Shown here: in pieces, positions 43,314-50,767 of the stretch
Layout: every line of letters begins with the position of its first letter
Position numbering within the stretch: the first letter of the stretch is position 1
Source: Nanobdellota archaeon
Lineage (GTDB): Archaea; Nanobdellota; Nanobdellia; Woesearchaeales; JAGLXL01
Reading direction: 5' to 3'
Assembly (NCBI GenBank): GCA_023132895.1
Contig: JAGLXL010000003.1
Span: forward strand, 124,001 to 188,000
DNA: 64,000 bases
Translations under genes and position numbers: made by a program
Notes under the pieces: generated by a model
What the model saw: only the letters and a program-made list of their open reading frames with translations
Told to the model about the DNA's origin: nothing
The model's database searches: none

Positions 43314-44615
43314 ATGGGAGAACTACAAAAAGCATACAAAACAGTAATGGATGATCATTTTGCTCCGATGATGGAGATTAGTTTTGTTGGGGAGGATGGA
43401 AAAAGGCAGACCCTGTTTTATGAAAAAAAGACATGGGTTATTGACGGTGTTAAAAAAGGTCTTCGTTATGGTGAAAATCCTGGACAGGAAGCTGCTTTGT
43501 ACAAGTTAGTTAATGGAAATTTAGCTCTTGGCGATGTTCAAACAATTCAACCTGGTAGGCATCTGGCATCTGATGTTGAATTGCTGCAGTCTGGAAAGCA
43601 TCCTGGAAAGACAAACATCACTGATACTGATAATGCTTTGAATATCATCAGGTATTTTGGATCTGATGAGCCAGTGGTGGCTATTCTAAAACACAATAAT
43701 CCTTGTGGTATAGCTCTTGGCTCTGATTTGCTTGAAAGTTATCTGAGAGCTTACCGGGCTGACCAAGTAGCTGCTTTTGGCGGAGCAATTGCTTTAAACG
43801 GAGCTCTTGACAGAGAAACTGCAGAAGCAATTGTTGACCAGTATTGTGAAGTTGTGGCTGCGCCTGAATTTGAAGAGGGTGTTATGGAGATTTTGAAAAG
43901 GAGAAAAAATCTTCGAGTCATGAAAATCAGCAATATGGATAAATTACAGCAATGGTCAGGAGAAAGAGTGGTTGACTTCAAAAGTTTGATGGATGGCGGA
44001 ATAATTACTCAAACTTCTTTTGTTCCTCAGGCAAGAAGTCTAGAGGATTTCAAGGCGTTGAAGTTAGGATATGGCAGATATAAAGGAATAGATTACCAAG
44101 TAGAAAAAGCACCAACTGAAGAGCAATGGAAAGATTTGCGTTTTGGCTGGTTGGTTGAATCAGGCATTACCTCTAATTCTGTGATTTATGTCAAAGATTT
44201 AGTAACAGTTGGTATTGGAACTGGCGAGCAGGACAGAGTTGGAGTGGCTAAAATTGCCAAGGACAAGGCTTACATCAAAGCCAAAGACAGAATCTGCTGG
44301 GACATGTTTAATATGCCCCATAATGACTTGTTTTTAGAATTTGAAAAAGCTGAAGGGAGTGAGAAAACTGAGTTAGCTGACAAATTAGGGGAGATTGAAG
44401 AAGCGGCTCTGATAACAAATGCTAGATTACAAGGAGCAAGAATGGTTTCAGATGCGTTTTTTCCAAACAGAGACGGTGCAGATGTGGGCTTGAGAGAAGG
44501 TATTGATGCAATTATCCAGCCTGGCGGCAGTGAGAGAGACTTTGAAACTATTGAAGCAGTAAATGAAGTTGGCGCAACAATGGTCTATACTGGACAGAGA
44601 AGTTTCAAACATTAA
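43314..44615 (+). CDS. AICAR transformylase (PurH C-terminal domain) as a separate protein
   Basis: 433 residues from ATG 43314, with GGGAGGGAG 4-5 nt before it. Family motifs: 'GLRYGENPGQEAALY', 'DTDNALNIIRYF', 'ILKHNNPCGIALG', 'QVAAFGGAIALN', 'GWLVESGITSNSVIYVKD', 'VGIGTGEQDRVGVAKIA', 'DAFFPNRDGADVGLREGIDAIIQPGGS'. It formylates AICAR to FAICAR. The fused PurH of bacteria is here two neighbouring genes, which is either ancestral or the result of fission. Confidence 0.92.
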   Translation: MGELQKAYKTVMDDHFAPMMEISFVGEDGKRQTLFYEKKTWVIDGVKKGLRYGENPGQEAALYKLVNGNLALGDVQTIQPGRHLASDVELLQSGKHPGKTNITDTDNALNIIRYFGSDEPVVAILKHNNPCGIALGSDLLESYLRAYRADQVAAFGGAIALNGALDRETAEAIVDQYCEVVAAPEFEEGVMEILKRRKNLRVMKISNMDKLQQWSGERVVDFKSLMDGGIITQTSFVPQARSLEDFKALKLGYGRYKGIDYQVEKAPTEEQWKDLRFGWLVESGITSNSVIYVKDLVTVGIGTGEQDRVGVAKIAKDKAYIKAKDRICWDMFNMPHNDLFLEFEKAEGSEKTELADKLGEIEEAALITNARLQGARMVSDAFFPNRDGADVGLREGIDAIIQPGGSERDFETIEAVNEVGATMVYTGQRSFKH

Positions 44616-45309
44616 ACCATTCTTTTACTTTTTTTATTTCTTTTTTTAATTCTCTAACACCAATTTTATTGTCTTCGATAATAATGGGAATATTTAACTT
44701 TTTAATTGATTCAATGCTTTTGAGGAATTTTTTGGTTGCTTTGGAGAATGATTTGTGCCAAATTGATTTTCTTTTATGCCCGCCGGCTAGATGGACAACC
44801 TTGATTTTGTTTTTGAAGTTTTTGATGTAGTTATTAACTTCTTTTAAACCATAATCAGAAGCATGGTTGACGTCTAAAAGCACGTTGAATTTGTGTTTTT
44901 TTATGAAATTACCAAATTTTTTATAACCTGTCTTATAACTACCAGTGTCATTTTCAATCAAAACCTTCCATTTCTTGTTTTTTAAATAATGAGGGTTTTT
45001 GACCCAACCAGAATGAGTGACGACATAATCGGCTTTGAGTTTTTTGTAAAGAAGGAACATAACCTTGGTGACAAATTCAGTTTCCTTATTTTTTTTGTAA
45101 TGAATGGCTGGTAAATGAATACCAATTGTTTTGAAACCTTTCAGATCTTTTTTTGCTTGTTTTAAATCAAACTTGAAAACCCTTTCAAAATCAATAAAAC
45201 CAAGTTCGATATTTTTGATGTCTAGCTTAGAAATCTCTTTAATGGCTTTTTGCGTGCCAATCCATTTGCCTGGTTTGTAAAAACTGCCAGTTGATACTCC
45301 TAATTTCAT
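44605..45309 (-). CDS. TIM-barrel (AP endonuclease 2/xylose isomerase-like) protein
   Basis: 234 residues from ATG 45309. 'LGVSTGSFYK', 'IKNIELGFI', 'GIHLPAIHY', 'YVVTHSG', 'VLIENDTGSY', 'NVLLDVNHASDYG', 'VVHLAGGH', 'IPIIIEDN' are successive barrel strands with metal-binding Glu, Asp and His residues. Members are sugar isomerases/epimerases or endonuclease IV relatives. Which one is unclear. Convergent 11-nt overlap with the AICAR transformylase gene. Confidence 0.78.
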   Translation of the reverse strand: MKLGVSTGSFYKPGKWIGTQKAIKEISKLDIKNIELGFIDFERVFKFDLKQAKKDLKGFKTIGIHLPAIHYKKNKETEFVTKVMFLLYKKLKADYVVTHSGWVKNPHYLKNKKWKVLIENDTGSYKTGYKKFGNFIKKHKFNVLLDVNHASDYGLKEVNNYIKNFKNKIKVVHLAGGHKRKSIWHKSFSKATKKFLKSIESIKKLNIPIIIEDNKIGVRELKKEIKKVKEWFNV

Positions 45310-45375
45310 CAACTAATGTATTTCTTTTTTGTTTTTAAAGTTATTGGCTGGGGGATGAGAATTGTTTAGAAATGG

Positions 45376-45439
45376 GGTGACTACAAAATAAGCAAATTGT
45401 AGTCACCTAGGATAGAAACATTTAAATATGTAGTCACCC
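45376..45439 (+). promoter_or_regulatory. Palindromic operator over the fic promoter
   Basis: GGTGACTACAA (45376-45386) and TTGTAGTCACC (45397-45407) form a perfect 11-bp inverted repeat with a 10-nt spacer. A third half-site, TGTAGTCACCC, lies at 45429-45439 between the TATA box TTTAAATA (45421-45428) and the ATG at 45451. Binding there would block transcription initiation. Confidence 0.78.
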
Positions 45440-45450
45440 ATTATAAGGTT

Positions 45451-46389
45451 ATGTATATAGAAAGGAGGAAAATAAAAGGAAAGGTCAAATATTACCTTGC
45501 TTATTCTTATAGGGAAGGCTCTAAAGTGCATAAATTCAGGAAATACTTGGGCCAAGACTTAATCAAGGAAAAACTAAAAGAAAGAAAACAGATTGCAGAA
45601 AAGCTCATTCTGGAAGAGATACACAAATATAACATTATCAAAGATCCTCTCAAATTTGAGCTTTCAAAAGATGAAATAAAATCAGTAAAAAAATTAGAAT
45701 CTGAAATACCTATGAAAATAAGCCATTTATCAGAGAAAGACTGGAAAGTCTTCTCAGAAATTTTCACTTACAATACCAATGCGATTGAAGGGAGCCAATT
45801 AAACCAAAAAGAAGTAAATGACCTTTTGGAAAAAGATGAATGGCCGAATAAATCAAAAGAAGATATTGCAGAGGCTTACGGCGTAAATGAGGCTATCATG
45901 TTTATTAGAGGAACAAAAGAGCATATCTCAATTAATCTGATTAAAAAGCTGCATAAAATTATTTTTAAAAACTCAAAACCGTTTGCAGGCAAATTAAGAA
46001 AGAAGAGAGAAGAAGTTGTTGTCATGGACAGCAGAGGAAATGTAGTGCATGAAGGGGCGCCACAATCAAGGATGAATCACTTATTAAGAGAATTGATTAA
46101 TTGGTACGAGTTGAATAAGAAAAAATACCCTGGGTTAATTCTCGGAGCAGTTGTCCATAATCAATTTGAGAACATCCATCCTTTCAGAGACGGAAATGGA
46201 AGAGTCGGAAGAGTATTATTAAACAATATTTTATTGAAACATGGCTTGCCGCCAATTAATATTGATTTAAAAAAAAGCGCGGAATATTATGCCACACTAA
46301 GATCTTATGAACTGGACAAAGATCTAAAGCCGACCATAAACTTGTATATGAAAGAGTATTTAAATCTAAAAAAAAAGTTAAGTAAATAG
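45451..46389 (+). CDS. fic: Fic-domain AMP-transferase with N-terminal inhibitory helix
   Basis: 312 residues. The core motif HPFRDGNGRVGR (H243) is complete. The self-inhibition motif (S/T)xxxE(G/N) is T109-N-A-I-E113-G114, which makes this a class II Fic protein whose helix blocks ATP until relieved. The N-terminal 60 residues (KGKVKYYLAYSYREGSKVHKFRKYLG) are a basic region found in archaeal Fic proteins. C-terminal helices resemble a winged-helix end. It transfers AMP (or another group) to target proteins. The gene has its own palindromic operator. The target is unknown. Confidence 0.9.
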   Translation: MYIERRKIKGKVKYYLAYSYREGSKVHKFRKYLGQDLIKEKLKERKQIAEKLILEEIHKYNIIKDPLKFELSKDEIKSVKKLESEIPMKISHLSEKDWKVFSEIFTYNTNAIEGSQLNQKEVNDLLEKDEWPNKSKEDIAEAYGVNEAIMFIRGTKEHISINLIKKLHKIIFKNSKPFAGKLRKKREEVVVMDSRGNVVHEGAPQSRMNHLLRELINWYELNKKKYPGLILGAVVHNQFENIHPFRDGNGRVGRVLLNNILLKHGLPPINIDLKKSAEYYATLRSYELDKDLKPTINLYMKEYLNLKKKLSK

Positions 46390-46400
46390 AAAGAATAAAA

Positions 46401-47021
46401 CTAATTCAAGTCGTCAATATGAAGAAGTTCTATTCTTGGGCAGGCAGTGTTGACCCAAGCATCTATGAATGGAAAGTTTTCCAATTCATTGAGGTCAATG
46501 TTGTCGGCAATGAACAAAAAGACTTCTTTACTGTGGAGCCGGTCTTTTAATTCAAGGGCTTTGCTTAAAGCGTATTGTCCTGGTTTGGTTGAGACAATAA
46601 TTCCAATTTTATCTGCTGAGAGGAATTTACTTAACTGGACTTTCTTTTTGATCCTGTATTCATTGATGTCTTTGGCTGAAAGTTTGTTGTATTTTTCTGA
46701 CAAAGGATTGTAGATGTAAACTGGTTTTTGGTTTATGAGGAGGGCTTTGGGATGGAAAAGGCCATCGCCGATGTACAAGAAAGCGTCAATGTCTTTTTGT
46801 ATTTTGAAACTGTCGCAGCCTAATATTTGTCCGGGGTGGAGCCCGTGTTTTGATGTGAAGAGATATATTTCCTTTGGTTTTAATTGAGACTGTATTTTTG
46901 GGAGCTGATCAATATACTGGACTGTGGTAGCGAGCATGATTTTGTCTGGCAGTTCTTCTATCAATGATTTGGGGAGTTTGATTTCTCCCTGGTAGTGGGC
47001 TTCAATATTAAGGACTTCCAT
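46401..47021 (-). CDS. Short Dph2-like protein lacking the first domain
   Basis: 206 residues from ATG 47021. The sequence aligns in pattern with domains 2 and 3 of archaeal Dph2 (diphthamide synthesis radical enzyme): 'LATTVQYIDQL', 'HGLHPGQILGCD' (C69), 'FLYIGDGLFHPKALL', 'IIVSTKPGQYALSKAL' and 'DAWVNTACPRI' (C194). The usual protein has about 340 residues and three cysteines holding a 4Fe-4S cluster. Here the N-terminal domain with the first cysteine is missing and only two remain. No frameshifted remnant was seen between it and the next gene. Confidence 0.72.
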   Translation of the reverse strand: MEVLNIEAHYQGEIKLPKSLIEELPDKIMLATTVQYIDQLPKIQSQLKPKEIYLFTSKHGLHPGQILGCDSFKIQKDIDAFLYIGDGLFHPKALLINQKPVYIYNPLSEKYNKLSAKDINEYRIKKKVQLSKFLSADKIGIIVSTKPGQYALSKALELKDRLHSKEVFLFIADNIDLNELENFPFIDAWVNTACPRIELLHIDDLN

Positions 47022-47095
47022 AAAGAAAAACAAGTTTGATGGATTTATAAATTTTTAGGTAAACTATTTAAGTTTAAACAAAAAATTTAGTGTTG

Positions 47096-47608
47096 ATGAT
47101 GACAGAACTAGGAAAAGCCCTAATAGAAACTTTTGACAGACGGGGAATAATGTACTTAAAACAAGCACGAGAAGAACTTCAGAGGTTGGGATTAAAAGAC
47201 CTTCAAGAATGTGGAATTAGTCTGGATGATGAAAATCTAGACCGTGTTTTCATAGAAAGGTGTGAGGACTTAACATCAGAGGCAGAATTAGTTTATTTTG
47301 AACACAAACACAAAAGAAAAGGTCTGCCGGATATAAAAATAGTAACAGAGCCGGTCAATGGCAATTTAATTATTTATACTTTAAATAAATGTGGCGAGGT
47401 TCAGCAAGAACTTATTACCGTAGCTAAACAACAAAGACCAAGATATAGGGAATGGGCTGGGTTTTGTGTAATAGACAAAAATTTATCTTATACTTTCCAA
47501 GGTGACCCAGAAGTAAGAGGGCATATTGAAGGATTTGAGAACCATTCGCCGGCAGATATTGAAAAAATAATTGAAAAAACATTAGAACTAGCTGGATTCA
47601 AGTTTTAA
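47096..47608 (+). CDS. Hypothetical protein
   Basis: 170 residues. ATG 47096 (or 47099) lies about 27 nt after a TTTAAGTTTA box, so it is probably leaderless. The sequence 'MYLKQAREELQRLGLKDLQECGISLDDENLDRVFIERCEDL' suggests helices, followed by beta-rich 'LIIYTLNKCGEVQQELITV'. No family recognised. Confidence 0.58.
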   Translation: MMTELGKALIETFDRRGIMYLKQAREELQRLGLKDLQECGISLDDENLDRVFIERCEDLTSEAELVYFEHKHKRKGLPDIKIVTEPVNGNLIIYTLNKCGEVQQELITVAKQQRPRYREWAGFCVIDKNLSYTFQGDPEVRGHIEGFENHSPADIEKIIEKTLELAGFKF

Positions 47609-48054
47609 ACCACCCAGCCATTAATCAAATTGCCAAAAAAGATAATGAGGCCGAGATACCAGATCTTGGCAATAGTTGAATAAAGCAGGAATTTCCAGAA
47701 ATCCATTTTCAATAATCCAGCAGCAATGATTAAAGGATCTCCGACAATCGGCAGCCAGGATAAAAGGGCTAGGCCAAGCGGACCCCATTTGTCGATTCTT
47801 TTTTCAGCATTTTTTAATTTTTTATTTTCAGGCAGGAATCTTCTGATGCCTTTGGCGCCAATGTAATAATTAGTAATGCTGCCAAAAGTAGCTGCGACTA
47901 AGCTGACAAAGAAAACAATCCAAGGATTGAAAAAATTAACTGCAGCCACAACAGGCAGAGCAGTTAAAGAAGGGAGAATTGAATAGGAGAGGAAAACATT
48001 GATGAAGAGTCCTAATAACCCGTAGGTTATGATGATATCATTTATCCATGTCAT
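47605..48054 (-). CDS. DedA/YqaA-like VTT membrane protein
   Basis: 149 residues with four to five membrane segments. 'LVAATFGSITNYYIGAKG', 'WGPLGLALLSWLPIVGDPLIIAAGLLKM' is the VTT/DedA signature. DedA-type proteins are linked to lipid flipping and membrane homeostasis. It overlaps the small zinc-ribbon gene upstream by 17 nt. Confidence 0.83.
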   Translation of the reverse strand: MTWINDIIITYGLLGLFINVFLSYSILPSLTALPVVAAVNFFNPWIVFFVSLVAATFGSITNYYIGAKGIRRFLPENKKLKNAEKRIDKWGPLGLALLSWLPIVGDPLIIAAGLLKMDFWKFLLYSTIAKIWYLGLIIFFGNLINGWVV

Positions 48055-48166
48055 TTTCTTGGATGATTAACGGGCCAAAATAGCCGCATTTGAGGCACCG
48101 GTACTTGCCGGTCTGTCCGCCAGTGTCTAAAATCACTTTTTCTGAGCCGCATTGGGGACATCTCAT
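48038..48166 (-). CDS. Small zinc-ribbon protein
   Basis: 42 residues, starting at ATG 48166: 'MRCPQCGSEKVILDTGGQTG' then 'KYRCLKCGYFGPLII'. Two CxxCG knuckles 18 residues apart make one zinc ribbon. Its end overlaps the start of the DedA-like gene in another frame, so the two are coupled. Function unknown. Confidence 0.72.
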   Translation of the reverse strand: MRCPQCGSEKVILDTGGQTGKYRCLKCGYFGPLIIQENDMDK

Positions 48167-48267
48167 CTACTTATAAAGTAAAGGAAGGGTTTTTATTAAT
48201 GTTTTCATTATTTACCTGAAATGATACAGGCAACATTTAAAAAAGGCAAAGACAATTTGAGTTAAAA

Positions 48268-48642
48268 ATGCCAATGGAATTGTCTGAGGAGCTGAATTTC
48301 ATCATAGAAAAATCTCCAGTTGTTCGGGTAATGCTTCGAGAATGGCGCGCAGCTAAAAACATATATGAAAATAAAAAAGAATGGAGTGAATGGTCTCATT
48401 ATTGTTTTCTTGAAGATTATTTGGAGAGAAGGATTGAATCTGAAGAAGAATGGCGTAATGATGAAGAAGCAGTTAGATTAATGAAGGCTACTCTTAAAAA
48501 GGTAAGGGAAGATTTGGATGGGAAGGAAAAACAATTCAAAGAAAATTATGACTGTTATCGCAGTTATGAAAAAAAACTTACAAAAAGGATTGAACAGACA
48601 AGGGAATTGATTGAGAAAGATCAATTATCCGGAGTGAAATAA
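48268..48642 (+). CDS. Hypothetical coiled-coil protein
   Basis: 124 residues, highly charged and helical (WRNDEEAVRLMKATLKKVREDLDGKEKQFKENYDCYRSYEKKLTKRIEQTRELIEK). No family recognised. Directly upstream (2 nt) of the DUF5652-like membrane protein. Confidence 0.6.
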   Translation: MPMELSEELNFIIEKSPVVRVMLREWRAAKNIYENKKEWSEWSHYCFLEDYLERRIESEEEWRNDEEAVRLMKATLKKVREDLDGKEKQFKENYDCYRSYEKKLTKRIEQTRELIEKDQLSGVK

Positions 48643-48644
48643 AA

Positions 48645-48851
48645 ATGGCATTTGAAAATGTAATTATTGCTTTGATACCTTTGTTTATTATTTTGGCTGT
48701 GTTTGAAGCAATCATGAAAGGTATTGCAATGTGGAAATGCGGCAGGCAGAATCAGATAGTATGGTATATTGTGATTTTTATCTTTAACACAGCTGGTATC
48801 TTACCATTGATTTATCTGTTGTTCTTCCAGAGTAAAAAGAAAAAACATTAA
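48645..48851 (+). CDS. Small DUF5652/PLDc_N-like membrane protein
   Basis: 68 residues with two membrane helices (IIALIPLFIILAVFEAIM and WYIVIFIFNTAGILPLIYLL) and the pattern 'KGIAMWKCGRQNQIVWY...NTAGILPLIY', typical of DUF5652 and related PLDc_N modules. A basic KKKKH tail follows. Function unknown. Confidence 0.75.
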   Translation: MAFENVIIALIPLFIILAVFEAIMKGIAMWKCGRQNQIVWYIVIFIFNTAGILPLIYLLFFQSKKKKH

Positions 48852-48888
48852 CAAAGTTTAAAAATAGGCTTTTTTTACTTCTTTTTCT

Positions 48889-49479
48889 ATGGATTCAGAA
48901 GTATTGTATTTTCGGAGGATTTGTTCTGGTTTAAGGAAGAGGCAGCCATTTCGCGGTGCTTATGATATAGTCAGGCGTGACGCTATTGGCCTTAAACTTA
49001 AGAATGATAGATATAGACTGACAGTAGCAGTCCGTTATAGAGGAACGAGGCCAAAAAGTGTTAAATCCAAATACAGGGCTAATCCCAAGTTATTGACTCC
49101 CCGTAAAAGCTTGAGTACTATGATTGGCATGAAACTTCCTTCCTTGAGTCCAAAACATTTGATTAAGCAGAAAAAGGAAACTAAATATGTTCTGCCTCCT
49201 GATTATGCTGCTCCGAAAGTTAGTAAAGTGGGGAAAGATTATTTTAGTTCTGAACTTGAGGGCAGAGTTGGGTATAAGCCTAATGTTGGTTATGCCAGGC
49301 CAAAAGAAAAGTTGGTTGTTGCTGCGAAAAAAGAAGAAAAAGGCGTGAAGCCGGCTTCTGTTGATGAAGCTGTTGATAAAGCAGAAGAAAAGCAAATTAG
49401 TGAGAAGGGTTTTCAGGAAATGGTTGAACTGTCACTTTTGGTTTTTGCTTTGAGCAAAGAAAAAGTTGAAATACAATAA
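48889..49479 (+). CDS. Hypothetical basic protein
   Basis: 196 residues. The basic N-terminal half (FRRICSGLRKRQPFRGAYDIVRRDAIGLKLKNDRYRLTV) is followed by Lys/Pro-rich low-complexity sequence and a helical end. Leaderless from an AAGTTTAAAAATAG box. No family recognised. Confidence 0.58.
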   Translation: MDSEVLYFRRICSGLRKRQPFRGAYDIVRRDAIGLKLKNDRYRLTVAVRYRGTRPKSVKSKYRANPKLLTPRKSLSTMIGMKLPSLSPKHLIKQKKETKYVLPPDYAAPKVSKVGKDYFSSELEGRVGYKPNVGYARPKEKLVVAAKKEEKGVKPASVDEAVDKAEEKQISEKGFQEMVELSLLVFALSKEKVEIQ

Positions 49480-49494
49480 TTCATTCTTTATTGA

Positions 49495-50343
49495 TTAAAT
49501 AGAAACCAAAATCAAACCAGCTATGACAGCGATGATGGCTATTTTCTGCCTTAGAGAAAGTTTTTCTTTTAAGACTACTATGCCCAAGGTTACGCTGACT
49601 ATTGGAGTTGCTGAGATGACTATGGAAGCGATTGAAACAGGAGAATATTTCAGAGCAAAATTAAAAGCTGAAAAACCAACTCCATCAAATATTGCCAGAA
49701 GAACTATGTAAAACAAAATATTATATTTTATTTTGAAAGGATTAACCTTCTCTCTGATTAATATTGGAATGGAAAAAAACGAAGTGATTAATTTAACAGA
49801 AGAAGCTACAATTAAAGCACCAAAAATAAGATTAGGTTCTTTGAGGAGAAAAAAGAATAGTCCCCAAAAGACCATTGATATAACCGCATAGATCAAGGAG
49901 CTGTCAAATCTGATCTTTCCAGTTTTTTTCAATAAGACAACAAAAACACCCCCGATAATAAGAATAACTGCGAGCCACTGCAGGCTGCTGATAGCTTCTT
50001 TATAGAAAATCAGCCCCAAGGCAATCGTGATCAAGGCCCAGGAGTTGACAATGGGTGAGGTCAGGGCAACTCCTTTTTCCTTCATGGATTTATAAAAAGT
50101 ATAGACCCCACCTAGATTGACCAATCCTAAAATAAACAAGTAATAAATTCCCTTGGAAGCAAGGATCCTGAAGTCAACAAAAAAAACAGCAACCAGTAAA
50201 ATTAACAAACCGCCCATTAATTGACCCAGAAATAAGACTTTCCATTTAGACTCCTTATCCAAGGACAGTTTAGTAACTAGGTCAGAAAAACCCCAGGTTA
50301 TCATGGCAACAAATGCCAGCATTATTCCAATCCAAACAGCCAT
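49495..50343 (-). CDS. EamA/DMT-family transporter
   Basis: 282 residues from ATG 50343, supported by TTTTTAAAC about 28 nt upstream. The frame extends to 50391 but without support. Ten membrane helices in two EamA repeats ('VAMITWGFSDLVTKLSL', 'TSPIVNSWALITIALGLIFYKEAIS', 'SIASIVISATPIVSVTLGIVVLKEKLS'). Substrate unknown. A paralogue lies at 27667. Confidence 0.87.
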   Translation of the reverse strand: MAVWIGIMLAFVAMITWGFSDLVTKLSLDKESKWKVLFLGQLMGGLLILLVAVFFVDFRILASKGIYYLFILGLVNLGGVYTFYKSMKEKGVALTSPIVNSWALITIALGLIFYKEAISSLQWLAVILIIGGVFVVLLKKTGKIRFDSSLIYAVISMVFWGLFFFLLKEPNLIFGALIVASSVKLITSFFSIPILIREKVNPFKIKYNILFYIVLLAIFDGVGFSAFNFALKYSPVSIASIVISATPIVSVTLGIVVLKEKLSLRQKIAIIAVIAGLILVSI

Positions 50344-50414
50344 AAGGGCAGGGTATTGCAGGGGTTTAAAAATGTTTTTTGTTTTGAGCAAAGAAAAAGT
50401 TAAGGAAAGTTAAA

Positions 50415-50540
50415 CTATTTCAAGAAAGGTATTTTTTCTACAAGAGCTTCTGGGAGATAGCCTTGAGTATAAGCAAAATAAAGACCAAGAATAATCACAA
50501 CTATGGCAATTATGATAATAACAACGTGGTGTTTTCCCAT
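50415..50540 (-). CDS. Small single-span membrane protein
   Basis: 41 residues from ATG 50540: 'MGKHHVVIIIIAIVVIILGL' then 'YFAYTQGYLPEALVEKIPFLK'. One membrane helix with a basic cytoplasmic start. A TTTAAAG-type box lies upstream. Unknown function. Confidence 0.6.
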   Translation of the reverse strand: MGKHHVVIIIIAIVVIILGLYFAYTQGYLPEALVEKIPFLK

Positions 50541-50595
50541 TTTAATTAAAGTAGTCTAAATCGCTTTAAATATTTTTGGTTAGTTTTCCGGTATT

Positions 50596-50714
50596 GTTGA
50601 AAATGTCTCGTTCGCCACGCACGAATCATAAGCTAAAGCTAGGATCGTGCTGCAGTTGTGCGGTCTGACGAAGTTAGTGAACGCTCACTGGCCAAAATTG
50701 GCGACATTTTCAAC
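50596..50714 (+). ncRNA. Structured small RNA, copy 1 of a novel family
   Basis: 119 nt. The ends GTTGAAAATGTC (50596-50607) and GACATTTTCAAC (50703-50714) pair over 12 bp. Inside, TCGT (50608-50611) can pair with ACGA (50668-50671), enclosing a variable hairpin GCACGA/TCGTGC (50619-50624, 50645-50650). Then come GCTCACTGGCC (50683-50693) and a small end hairpin GCCA/TGGC. A TTTAAATA box at 50565-50572 lies about 25-30 nt before the 5' end, and a T-rich run follows at about 50736. The copy at 54555 shares the skeleton with covarying stems. No open frame spans it. Strand is set by the promoter. Confidence 0.72.
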
Positions 50715-50767
50715 ATAGCCAATGGTTTTCCAACACTTTTTTAAACTCAGTTTGTTTTCTAAGTTAA

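Noticed and set aside
50665-50671. CTGACGA in both small RNAs fits the hammerhead ribozyme core (CUGANGA)
   Set aside because: The second core strand (GAAA after stem II) and a cleavage triplet are not present at the required places in either copy, and ACGA is better explained by pairing with the conserved TCGT.
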